From NCBI GenBank assembly GCA_037137555.1, contig JBAXKA010000026.1:1-14339 (forward strand): a DNA stretch of 14,339 nt. The letters are read 5' to 3'. The stretch's first letter is position 1. Each line of letters begins with the position of its first letter. Position numbers and translations under genes: made by a program. This stretch comes from UBA9630 sp037137555 (GTDB lineage Bacteria > Patescibacteriota > Minisyncoccia > Moranbacterales > UBA2206). Positions 1-6,878 of the stretch are shown piece by piece. Under the pieces are notes generated by a model that saw only the letters and a list, made by a program, of their open reading frames with translations, was not told the origin of the DNA and made no database searches.

Positions 1-90
1 TTGGATGTGGTAGTTTGGTTTTTTGGTATGGCTAATAGTCCCCTCTTGTTGGGAGTTTAGTTTGTTTTTTAGTTTAGACAAAATTATCAT
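1..90 (-). CDS. 5' end of an unrecognised ORF, cut by the left window edge
   Basis: Thirty open codons run from an ATG at position 90 to the left edge with no stop. The peptide begins MIILSKLKNKLNSQQ and is basic and polar; I recognise no family. The case for a real gene is the promoter just upstream (128-154), which predicts a transcript start about 31 bases before this ATG. No Shine-Dalgarno sequence is visible, as for most genes here. The same stretch could be a leader or a decayed fragment. It lies downstream of the iron-sulfur protein gene on the same strand, but its own promoter suggests separate transcription. Confidence 0.35.
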   Translation of the reverse strand, partial: MIILSKLKNKLNSQQEGTISHTKKPNYHIQ

Positions 91-127
91 TTTTTATTTT
101 GTTTTTTTAGGTGAGATTATGTTTTTT

Positions 128-154
128 ATTGTAGCATAGTTTTTTAGAATGCAA
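128..154 (-). promoter_or_regulatory. Promoter for the left-edge ORF, extended -10
   Basis: Read on the minus strand, a TTGCAT -35 (149-154) is followed after 15 bases by a TACAAT -10 (128-133). TG stands one base before the -10, giving TATGCTACAAT. The short spacer is offset by the extended -10. The predicted start is near 121. Confidence 0.5.
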
Positions 155-185
155 TAGTAGAAATTTAATTGACATACTCTATTTT

Positions 186-1229
186 TTAAATTTTCATCTT
201 CCCTAACACGATTCTTTGTTTGTCTCGCACCAATCGTGCTATTTCCCTTTCACTAAGCCCATAATCCAGATATTCTTTTGCTTCCGCTTTTTTGCCAATT
301 TGAGAAGAAATAAAAAATGTTCTGATATTATTTGGATCAATTTTTTCTTTTTGCGCATATTCTGTTTTAATTTTTTTGATGATTTTATCTGCGTTGTCTT
401 GATCTTTTTTTTCAAGCTTAATAATTTTTTCAAAACCTAAATCAAATAATATTTTTTTGAGATTTATTTCTGTGGTGATTTTTTTCAGTTGCTCCAAAAT
501 TTTTTCTTCTATTTTATAATCCAAAATAGCCACGGAAAGTTTTTTCAAGTCGTCTAGTTCTTCGATAATCCTGGAAAAATTATTTTGATCAGTCAGCGCC
601 GCTGTGGGGCATACTCGCACACATTCTCCACAAAAACTACAATCCAATTTTTTTTCATAAGCCGTTCCCACAATCACATCACCGGCCCGATGATTAAAGC
701 CAAATTTTTTTTCTGGGCAAATATTAATACACCTGCGACATTCCACGCAAAATTCTGAGTTTCTGGAAATGCAAGCATTTTCATTTTCAACCACTACGCG
801 TGACCAATTATCTCGCAATAGTTTTTGCTCTTCCGTATTGGTCATCTCGCCTTTTCTTGGCACAAAATGAAAATTTTCAATTTTATATTCTTCCGCCAAC
901 TTTTGCAATTCGCATAGTTTATTTTTCTTGCAACTAGCACATTTTCCCGCATGATCAGCCCACAAAAGTTCCAAATTTATTTTACGCGCTTTTTGAATTT
1001 TTTCACTTTCTGTCAGAACTTCCAAGCCAGCGCAAACACGAAAAGTGCAAGCGGTTACTAATTTATCTGAACGATTCGTTTTCACTAAACACAAACGACA
1101 AACAGCTTCTTTTGGCAAGCCATCAAAAGCACATAAAGTTGGAATAGCAATTTTTTTCCGGCGACAAACATCCAAAATAGTTTCCCCTATTTTTACAGTG
1201 TATTTTTTTTTGTTGATTTTTATTTGCAT
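186..1229 (-). CDS. NuoG/HydA-like ferredoxin-domain iron-sulfur protein, truncated hydrogenase-like
   Basis: This 347-residue protein probably carries electrons on several Fe-S clusters. In order: an N-terminal [2Fe-2S] domain with C33, C44, C47 and C61; the H93-C97-C100-C106 cluster site typical of NuoG and [FeFe]-hydrogenases; then two [4Fe-4S] ferredoxin motifs (C161/164/167/171 and C197/200/203/207). That is the N-terminal half of HydA or NuoG. The last 120 residues lack the H-cluster cysteine motifs, but parts (GFEKI, IGKKAEA, SEREIARLVR) look like a collapsed hydrogenase large domain; that comparison is my inference. ATG at 1229 is chosen over TTG at 1235 because family members begin just before the first beta strand. 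It starts 11 bases after the restored end of the GIY-YIG frame, so the two may be co-transcribed. A diaphorase or HoxU-like subunit is the alternative. Partner unknown. Confidence 0.85.
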   Translation of the reverse strand: MQIKINKKKYTVKIGETILDVCRRKKIAIPTLCAFDGLPKEAVCRLCLVKTNRSDKLVTACTFRVCAGLEVLTESEKIQKARKINLELLWADHAGKCASCKKNKLCELQKLAEEYKIENFHFVPRKGEMTNTEEQKLLRDNWSRVVVENENACISRNSEFCVECRRCINICPEKKFGFNHRAGDVIVGTAYEKKLDCSFCGECVRVCPTAALTDQNNFSRIIEELDDLKKLSVAILDYKIEEKILEQLKKITTEINLKKILFDLGFEKIIKLEKKDQDNADKIIKKIKTEYAQKEKIDPNNIRTFFISSQIGKKAEAKEYLDYGLSEREIARLVRDKQRIVLGKMKI

Positions 1230-1293
1230 AAGCAATACAATTAAAGGTTATTTTTTCTAGCTAATTCTGGTAATTTTTCAAATTGATTACGCA

Positions 1294-1527
1294 TCAACGC
1301 TTCTTTTTTTCTCTTCTCCCGCCTTGCACTTGCTTTTCTCGATAAAATGCTTCATCAATTCTAGCATATTCTTCAAAATAAACTAATTTAACTGGCAATC
1401 TCTTTTTTGTGTGATTTGCACCTTTTCCTGATTGATGTTGAGCCAAACGAAATTCCAAATCTTTTGTACTCCCAGTGTAGTAACTACCATCAGCACATTC
1501 TAATATATACATATATCCTTTACTCAT
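1294..1527 (-). CDS. Small GIY-YIG nuclease-like protein, frameshifted near its C-terminus
   Basis: The 77-residue frame carries a GIY-YIG domain of the small YhbQ/UPF0213-like type: YILECADGSYYTGST with the paired YIL/YTG motif, R27, the HQSGKGANHTKKR block, and FYREKQVQG. The family normally continues with an EALxxxxFEKLPEL tail. Exactly that tail (EALMRNQFEKLPELARKNNL) is encoded one frame over and ends at 1241, so one A appears lost from the A7 run at 1304-1310 (minus strand). The ORF instead stops early at a TGA. This is either a real pseudogenising change or an assembly error in a homopolymer. Two starts are possible: ATG at 1527, or ATG at 1512, which has AAAGGA just upstream. Such proteins are presumed DNA nucleases of unclear cellular role. 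Confidence 0.8.
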   Translation of the reverse strand: MSKGYMYILECADGSYYTGSTKDLEFRLAQHQSGKGANHTKKRLPVKLVYFEEYARIDEAFYREKQVQGGRREKKKR

Positions 1528-1530
1528 ATC

Positions 1531-1556
1531 CGTTGGTTGAGCTTGTCGAAACCAAC
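1531..1556. repeat. REP-like palindrome, copy 1
   Basis: A 26-base unit with GTTGGTT and AACCAAC arms around GAGCTTGTCGA. It is identical to the copy at 1568-1593, in the same orientation. It ends 3 bases before the upstream ATG of the GIY-YIG gene, inside its leader. Similar TTGAGCTTGTCGAAACC elements are dispersed in many genomes. Confidence 0.8.
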
Positions 1557-1567
1557 ATCCACCTACT

Positions 1568-1593
1568 CGTTGGTTGAGCTTGTCGAAACCAAC
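1568..1593. repeat. REP-like palindrome, copy 2
   Basis: A second exact 26-base copy of the unit at 1531-1556, separated from it by 11 bases. The direct pair of imperfect palindromes is the usual arrangement of REP doublets mobilised by RAYT transposases; one such transposase gene lies at 13825-14339. Confidence 0.8.
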
Positions 1594-1607
1594 TTTTACA
1601 TAATCTT

Positions 1608-1616
1608 ATCTTAACA
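1608..1616 (-). promoter_or_regulatory. Probable extended -10 promoter for the GIY-YIG gene
   Basis: On the minus strand TATGTTAAGAT gives a TAAGAT -10 (1608-1613) preceded by TG plus one base. The -35 region 17 bases upstream is TTCCTT, a poor match that falls in the T-rich tail of the terminator at 1628-1663. The predicted start near 1601 gives a leader of about 75 bases holding both REP copies. Confidence 0.4.
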
Positions 1617-1627
1617 TAAAAAAATAA

Positions 1628-1663
1628 AAAAAGGAAAAAAGTGATTTCACTTTTTTCCTTTTT
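1628..1663. terminator. Bidirectional intrinsic terminator
   Basis: Perfect 16-base arms (1628-1643 and 1648-1663) with an ATTT loop. A T-rich run follows on the minus strand. It closes the envelope operon after the 46-residue gene. Confidence 0.85.
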
Positions 1664-1684
1664 ACTGAGAGTAATTTTAGTTTT

Positions 1685-1825
1685 TTAACTTCTTTTTAGC
1701 AATTGATCATTGCTAATTAAAAGCGTTGCCGTTGCAATTATTTGTGCCCACCATGGAATAAATGGATTTGGCACTGCGATAACAACCAATACTGCAAAAA
1801 AAATAAACACCGTGATTTTACTCAT
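1685..1825 (-). CDS. 46-residue hydrophobic small membrane protein
   Basis: ATG at 1825 opens a 46-codon frame ending in TAA. It has one of the best ribosome binding sites in the window: AGGAGAG four bases before the ATG. The peptide begins MSKITVFIFFAVLVVIAV, a hydrophobic helix at residues 4-18. A turn PNPFIPWW follows, then a second apolar stretch at about 26-38 and a basic tail QLLKRS. It is probably a one- or two-pass membrane peptide. It starts 23 bases after the beta-propeller stop and is followed at once by the terminator at 1628-1663, so it looks like the last gene of the envelope operon. I recognise no family. It may stabilise or anchor the propeller protein, but that is only a guess from position. 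Confidence 0.65.
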   Translation of the reverse strand: MSKITVFIFFAVLVVIAVPNPFIPWWAQIIATATLLISNDQLLKRS

Positions 1826-1848
1826 ATTGCTCTCCTCTTTTTTTGTTG

Positions 1849-4149
1849 TTATAGGCGCTTTAGTCCTGGATCAAAATTTGGCAGTGATGTTGGTTCCGAG
1901 TTTGGCACAACACGAAAATCCTCTTCGCCCTTAAGCGGTACTTTCTTCACTAAATCCAAATTGTCTAATTTATTGATCTGCAGATATTGATCCGAAATAG
2001 TGTATAGATTATTTTCAATATACAAACTTCTTTTGATTAAATTGTTATAATTATTATATTTCAACATCGGATTACTGGTTTTCTCATTTTGGCTAATTTT
2101 TCCTTTTAGTTTAAAGCCGTTTTTATCAATGCCAAAAACCACAACGCCATTAAACAATTCAGGCGGAGACACGGGAATATCAGAAAATGAATTTCCTGAC
2201 TGCATCGGGATTGCCAATAAATTTTTCTCACGAGAAAAGAGAAAGGCTTTGTGATCATTTAGTGCCAACGAATCACTGCCCGCTGATCCCAATAAATATT
2301 TATCAATTTCTTTTGGTTTTGAAACATCGCTGACATCAAAAAGTGAAAGTTTGAGTCCTTTTGTGATAACTCCACCAGTACTATTTTCTTCTGTTTCTTT
2401 TCCCAAGCCAATCAAAGTTGTTTCGTCATAGGGATGAAGATAGCTAGAAAATCCTGGCACCTTCAGTTGTCCCAAAACTTTTGGATGCTTAGCATCTTTT
2501 AAATCAATCACGAATAGCGGATCAGTTTGTTTGAATGTTACAAGATAGGCCCGATTTTGCATAAATCTGGCAGAATAAATTCGCTCGCCCTTCGCCAAAT
2601 TTTCCACCGCTCCAACTACTTTTAAATTATTATCTAAAACATAAAGATTATTATAGGATTGATTTTGTTCGGCGTTTTGGCTCACAGCAATATTGTCGTA
2701 ATTCCTAAAAAAATTAAATCCAGAAAAATTTTGATTTTTAGTTGTGGCGATTCGAAAATTGCCTTTTTCGTCTTCATCCATAGAAAACTGATTAAGCACC
2801 GATCCGGTCACTTCTCCGAAATTCTTGTATTCAATTTTATTTTTATTAATCGCTATTTTATGAATAACTGTTTTCTCCAGTTCCTTGGCAATATCTGTGT
2901 ATTTTTTTTGCATCTCACTAGATAATTCTTGCTCAACTTTTTTTTGTTCAACCGTTGGTAGAGAAGCCAAATAACTTTCTACAATAATATTTATTTTCCC
3001 CATTTTTTCACTTTCATTGAGAATAAAATTGTCGGCTGTTTCAATTTTTTGAATTTTTTCCTGATCTTTTGCGTTGAGACGAGAAAATAATAAATCTTTT
3101 GCTACACCCATAAATAAATCGTATTCGCTTAGATATTTCGTGTAAGTAATATACAAATTATTTTGTGAAGCATAAAAATTTTGTTCACCGGAAAGCAGAT
3201 AAACCTGATTAGTCAAGTTTTCTTTTTCATCATCCAGATTGATTGCTGCCACATTTACCATATTCATTGATGAGTAGGGCATATCAAAATAATAAACTTC
3301 GGGACAATTTACGCATTTGGTTGCATCTTGACTATTGTAAATTTCTTTTCCCTCGCTCAATATTCTTGGCACGGGCATTTCTTCGGCATAATATTGAGCG
3401 TATGTTGAAGTGAGAAAATAAACATAACCGCCGATCATTCTTGAATTTAAATAATTTCCTTCAAAATCCAAATCGCGAATTTGTTTAGGATTTTTTTTGT
3501 CCGTAATATCAAAAACTTTAAAAAAGGCATATGGCGATTTGCGTTTGAAATTATGATATGAATCCATTATTGCCACTTCCTGATCGCCACCAAAAATAGC
3601 CAGGCGATTGCCTTTGAGATAAATATTTTGCGGATTCGATTTGAATTCTATTTTTGCTTCCACTTGAGCATTTTCTGCCGGATTAGCTTTGGTAATAAAT
3701 AAAGTTTTATCTGCCACAGAATAAATATATTCACCATCAGTTTTCACCAAATCAGCTTCGTCCACACCAGCCACTTGAATATTTGTTTGCGAATAATCGG
3801 TACTTTTTATCTTTTCTGTCATCGGCGTCATGACATTTCCCGCTAAACCATCAAGCATCCTTCCTCCGCCAAAATTATTGCGAGAAGAATTATTTTCCAC
3901 AAAATCCTGCAACTCTTGATAATTAGAAAACTTTTTAATTTTAGTTTGATTATCTAGTTTTTCTGTTAATGTTAAATTTTGCTTATTAGTAATATTACTA
4001 GAATAATTTTTATTTATCTTTGGATTATCTTTATTTTCCTTGCTGAAAAAATATCTTTGGGCAATTAATAGCGCGAAAAATAAAAAAGCCAAAACTGGCA
4101 AAATTATTTTTAGCTTATATTCCTTTTTTGATTCAATTTGTTGTTCCAT
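1849..4149 (-). CDS. Membrane-anchored beta-propeller domain protein (PF09826-like)
   Basis: This 766-residue protein has a short basic cytoplasmic start, one membrane segment or uncleaved signal anchor at about residues 14-33, a polar Asn/Lys-rich stalk to about 70, and a long extracellular beta-propeller. The diagnostic sequence is TNIQVAGVDEADLVKTDGEY (122-141), the hallmark of the secreted beta-propeller family distantly related to WD40 (Beta_propel). Regular blade-like repeats follow, such as FKVFDITDKKNPKQI, FVIDLKDAKHPKVLG and LSLFDVSDVSKPKEI. A CVNC pair lies near residues 278-281 and an acidic/charged helical insert at about 355-435. It probably acts outside the cell as a binding scaffold; the ligand is unknown. 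It begins 40 bases after the glycosyltransferase stop, without a clear ribosome binding site, and is likely co-transcribed with it and the 46-residue gene behind it. Confidence 0.88.
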   Translation of the reverse strand: MEQQIESKKEYKLKIILPVLAFLFFALLIAQRYFFSKENKDNPKINKNYSSNITNKQNLTLTEKLDNQTKIKKFSNYQELQDFVENNSSRNNFGGGRMLDGLAGNVMTPMTEKIKSTDYSQTNIQVAGVDEADLVKTDGEYIYSVADKTLFITKANPAENAQVEAKIEFKSNPQNIYLKGNRLAIFGGDQEVAIMDSYHNFKRKSPYAFFKVFDITDKKNPKQIRDLDFEGNYLNSRMIGGYVYFLTSTYAQYYAEEMPVPRILSEGKEIYNSQDATKCVNCPEVYYFDMPYSSMNMVNVAAINLDDEKENLTNQVYLLSGEQNFYASQNNLYITYTKYLSEYDLFMGVAKDLLFSRLNAKDQEKIQKIETADNFILNESEKMGKINIIVESYLASLPTVEQKKVEQELSSEMQKKYTDIAKELEKTVIHKIAINKNKIEYKNFGEVTGSVLNQFSMDEDEKGNFRIATTKNQNFSGFNFFRNYDNIAVSQNAEQNQSYNNLYVLDNNLKVVGAVENLAKGERIYSARFMQNRAYLVTFKQTDPLFVIDLKDAKHPKVLGQLKVPGFSSYLHPYDETTLIGLGKETEENSTGGVITKGLKLSLFDVSDVSKPKEIDKYLLGSAGSDSLALNDHKAFLFSREKNLLAIPMQSGNSFSDIPVSPPELFNGVVVFGIDKNGFKLKGKISQNEKTSNPMLKYNNYNNLIKRSLYIENNLYTISDQYLQINKLDNLDLVKKVPLKGEEDFRVVPNSEPTSLPNFDPGLKRL

Positions 4150-4189
4150 TTTGTTTGTTTTTAATATTTAAATAATTTTTTATCCACTT

Positions 4190-5833
4190 CTAATCTTTTA
4201 GTTTTAATTTAGACACGGATATGTCACCAAAAATTTTAAAATTTTCAATTTCAAAACCTCTGGCAGATTTAGGCGCAGTAGCATTTTTCTTGGGACTATC
4301 TCTGAAATAAAAAACTGACTTTTCATTTGGAATATTATCATAATTTTCCGCTTCTTGCAATTTAAACCCGCGTCTCTCACTTAAATATCGCAGTGGTGTG
4401 AAAAAAGTAAAAGCATAACTAGATTTTCCCGAAACATATAACTCTTTTTTTGTATCTGCTTGTGAAATCATATAGTCTAACATTTGCTCCATTTCTCCCA
4501 AAATTGGATAACGAATTTTGCTTCCGGCACCAACTGAAAAATCTCTTGCTACTTGAAAAATTGTAAAGAGATTGACTAAGGCGAAAAGACTAAACACAAA
4601 AAATAAATTCAATTGCTTTTGCGGATATTTCTTGTCCAAGAATTTCAACCAAAAACCTAAAAATAAAAACGGCATAAAAAAAACATGCAAAAAATATCTT
4701 GGAAGTGATGCTCCGCCCATCGGAAGCATTAGCAAGAAATAAAGGCTAGCATAAACAATGATTAAACTTAAAAAATATTTTCGTGAAAGTTCTTTTTCAC
4801 AACGCCAAGAATGAATCAACCACGCATAACCCGACAAAGAAAATAATGTAAAAATTAAACTTCTTGCTAAATCCAGAAAATCCCTGCTCCCAAAATCATG
4901 TATCATTTTTTTTGCATATCCTGCTGTGCTTATCTTTTTTATAAAATCAGAATAAGCCAGATGGCAACGATCCTCATCGCCAATTGACGAGATAATTTGA
5001 GCATTTGATTGAATATGACAATCAATGTTTGCCAAAGCATTTTCGAACTGCTTTTTAATTCCCCCGTCAGTTCGACCCGAAGATGTTTCAAATAGGGCTT
5101 TTAAGTTAGAAAATCCATTGCCCCATTCACTGAAAATTTGACCACTATTTAAAACCAAGACTATCAATAAAACAACCGCCCATTTTTTCCAAGTTCTCCA
5201 ATTTTTTTTGAGCACAAAAAGAAAAACAAAAAAAGTAATTGCCACTGCCATAACAAGCAATAATGCATGCAACTGCATACCAACTCCGATACTAATTCCC
5301 AAAAGAATCACCCAGAGCCAGCTGGTTTTTTCTCTTTCACAAAGAAACCTATGTAACGCCACAAAATACAGCAAAACAAAGAATGGCAACGAATTAGTGT
5401 TCCAAGCAAAACGAGAATAATAAATTGAATAATAAGAAACGGCATATAAGCTGGTCAAAATTAGTGCAATTTTATTCTCAAAATAAATTTTTAAAAAAAC
5501 AAATAACAACGGGATGGACAAAATAGAAAAAAATAAATCCGGATATGCCGCCACATATGGCTCGGTTCCAAAAATTTTCATCGCACTTATTTGAAAATAA
5601 TGATACATTGCCCCAAGTTTAAACGCAGTATGATGCATTACCGGTCCCAGCAGTGGCCAAGCTGTTTTTCCCTCAACCACTTCTTGCGCTATATTAGCAT
5701 CACGCACTTGATCACTCCAAAAAAATAACCACGCCTGAAAATGATAGGCTCGCAAAAAAACACCGACAATAAAAATTAATCCCAGCAAAATAAATAGTTT
5801 TTGTTTTTTTGTTAATACTTTTTTTTCAGTCAT
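4190..5833 (-). CDS. GT-C family membrane glycosyltransferase (PMT/ArnT/RgtA-like)
   Basis: A 547-residue polytopic membrane protein. Residues 12-27 form the first membrane helix. The first extracytoplasmic loop has FFWSDQVRDANIAQ (37-50), where Asp41 and Asp45 fit the acidic site of lipid-phosphate-sugar-dependent GT-C enzymes. About ten further hydrophobic helices follow, with short charged loops, and a soluble domain of about 110 residues ends the protein. The family transfers a sugar from a polyprenyl-phosphate donor to protein, lipid or polymer acceptors on the outer face of the membrane. Neither donor nor acceptor can be read from the sequence. It starts 10 bases after the site-2 protease stop and precedes the surface beta-propeller gene, so that protein is a plausible acceptor. 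Length and layout look complete. Confidence 0.85.
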   Translation of the reverse strand: MTEKKVLTKKQKLFILLGLIFIVGVFLRAYHFQAWLFFWSDQVRDANIAQEVVEGKTAWPLLGPVMHHTAFKLGAMYHYFQISAMKIFGTEPYVAAYPDLFFSILSIPLLFVFLKIYFENKIALILTSLYAVSYYSIYYSRFAWNTNSLPFFVLLYFVALHRFLCEREKTSWLWVILLGISIGVGMQLHALLLVMAVAITFFVFLFVLKKNWRTWKKWAVVLLIVLVLNSGQIFSEWGNGFSNLKALFETSSGRTDGGIKKQFENALANIDCHIQSNAQIISSIGDEDRCHLAYSDFIKKISTAGYAKKMIHDFGSRDFLDLARSLIFTLFSLSGYAWLIHSWRCEKELSRKYFLSLIIVYASLYFLLMLPMGGASLPRYFLHVFFMPFLFLGFWLKFLDKKYPQKQLNLFFVFSLFALVNLFTIFQVARDFSVGAGSKIRYPILGEMEQMLDYMISQADTKKELYVSGKSSYAFTFFTPLRYLSERRGFKLQEAENYDNIPNEKSVFYFRDSPKKNATAPKSARGFEIENFKIFGDISVSKLKLKD

Positions 5834-5843
5834 ATTTTTTATA

Positions 5844-6533
5844 TTAGATTGCTATTCGCAAAAAAGCATTGATCGCTGTGCCCAGAAAAATACGCAGTGG
5901 TGAAGAAAAGAAGAAGATAAAAAATAAAAGCAACATAAAACCAAACTGTTCGAGCATAGCTTGAGTTTCAATTTTTATTGGCAGGATTGCGAATAATAAT
6001 TTAGAACCATCCAGTGGCGGAATTGGGATGAGATTAAAAAAAGCCAAAAAAACATTAATAATAATTATAATAATCAGCAGTTCATAGAATATTGCACTCA
6101 CTGATCCAGCAATCACACCCGAAACCACTGACCATTCGTTAAAATGATTTATGATATCTTTTTTAAGGTGCAAAGGCAACGCAATAAATCTGGCAATTGT
6201 TGCGGCGAGAAATGCCACTGCTAAATTTATTCCCGGTCCGGCCATTGCCACCATTGCCGGTCCCCATTTTTGATTTTTTAAATTATAGGGATTATAGGGC
6301 ACGGGTTTTGCCCAACCAAAAGCAAAACCAAAAGAAAGATACATAAATAATGGTGCTAAAAATGAACCAACCAAATCAAGGTGCTTAAAGGGATTAGCTG
6401 TCAATCGTTCAGCATACTTAGCCGTATTATCTCCCAACCAAAGAGCCATCACGCCATGGAAAACTTCATGAATAATAACGGAATAAAGTAGGATAGCGAC
6501 ATAAAAAATAATCAATACTATTTCATTGGTCAT
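5844..6533 (-). CDS. Site-2 protease family (M50) intramembrane metalloprotease
   Basis: A 229-residue membrane protein. The zinc site HEVFH (residues 22-26) lies in the first helix, AGPGINL (98-104) matches the conserved central helix, and NLIPIPPLDG (167-176) supplies the third zinc ligand, Asp175. There is no PDZ domain, so this is the small compact type of the family often found in Patescibacteria and Firmicutes rather than RseP. Such enzymes cut membrane-spanning substrates inside the bilayer; no substrate is evident, though the single-pass neighbours (beta-propeller, 46-residue peptide, RodZ-like) are possible. It is first in a tight leftward group: only 10 bases separate it from the glycosyltransferase. 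It is divergent from rpmB across 74 bases. Confidence 0.92.
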   Translation of the reverse strand: MTNEIVLIIFYVAILLYSVIIHEVFHGVMALWLGDNTAKYAERLTANPFKHLDLVGSFLAPLFMYLSFGFAFGWAKPVPYNPYNLKNQKWGPAMVAMAGPGINLAVAFLAATIARFIALPLHLKKDIINHFNEWSVVSGVIAGSVSAIFYELLIIIIIINVFLAFFNLIPIPPLDGSKLLFAILPIKIETQAMLEQFGFMLLLFFIFFFSSPLRIFLGTAINAFLRIAI

Positions 6534-6541
6534 AAATTTGC

Positions 6542-6570
6542 TTGCTAAAATTATATTCCTATGCTACCTT
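6542..6570 (+). promoter_or_regulatory. rpmB promoter, extended -10
   Basis: TTGCTA (6542-6547), a 17-base spacer and TACCTT (6565-6570), with TG one base upstream of the -10. The predicted start near 6577 gives a leader of about 31 bases with no ribosome binding site. Confidence 0.5.
6550..6555 (-). promoter_or_regulatory. Possible -10 box for the site-2 protease operon
   Basis: A perfect TATAAT on the minus strand, predicting a start near 6543 and a leader of only about 10 bases. No good -35 sits at the right distance. It lies inside the spacer of the rpmB promoter, so the two would overlap on opposite strands. Confidence 0.3.
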
Positions 6571-6607
6571 ATATCTTGTAATAAATCAACTATTAATACT
6601 TAAATTT

Positions 6608-6781
6608 ATGAGTCGAGTTTGTGAAGTTTGTGGACGCGGTCCAGGAACCGGTCATACTGTTAGTCATTCTAATGTGAAAACATTGCGAAAATTTCAAATC
6701 AATTTGCAAAGCAAGAAAATTGATGGTGCAAAAACCAGAGTTTGTACTCGTTGTATCAAAACAGCTAACAAAGAAAAATAA
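6608..6781 (+). CDS. rpmB: Ribosomal protein bL28
   Basis: A 57-residue protein of the large ribosomal subunit. It shows the bL28 start MSRVCEVCGRGPGTG, the SHSNVKTLRKFQINLQ core, and a second Cys pair CTRC near the end, so it is the zinc-binding (C+) form with CxxC...CxxC. The frame is open further upstream to 6542, but the extra residues are hydrophobic and unlike the family, and they overlap the promoter; ATG at 6608 is therefore the start. It is the only plus-strand gene in the window, stands alone, and has its own promoter and terminator. The length is normal for the family in compact genomes. Confidence 0.95.
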   Translation: MSRVCEVCGRGPGTGHTVSHSNVKTLRKFQINLQSKKIDGAKTRVCTRCIKTANKEK

Positions 6782-6797
6782 AGTTTTTCTTGCAAAT

Positions 6798-6834
6798 AAA
6801 AAATCCTCCTAGGCAAAAGCTTGGAGGATTTTTT
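6798..6834. terminator. Bidirectional terminator between rpmB and ndk
   Basis: Twelve-base complementary arms (6798-6809 and 6823-6834, core TCCTCC/GGAGGA with A6/T6 flanks). The loop can pair further (GC around AAAA). T-runs on both strands let it end both converging transcripts. Confidence 0.88.
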
Positions 6835-6878
6835 GTATTTTATTATAGCTCAGAATGACAAAAGCATAACACAACTTT

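Noticed and set aside
169..192. TTGACA on the plus strand
   Set aside because: No acceptable -10 at 16-18 bases, and it would drive only antisense RNA into the iron-sulfur gene.
6542..6607. Upstream extension of the bL28 frame
   Set aside because: The added residues are hydrophobic and absent from bL28 proteins, and they overlap the promoter. ATG 6608 is the start.
6846..6862. CTCAGAATGACA, like the edge of a common dispersed repeat
   Set aside because: Only half of such an element is present, without a matching arm nearby; it is too short to call.
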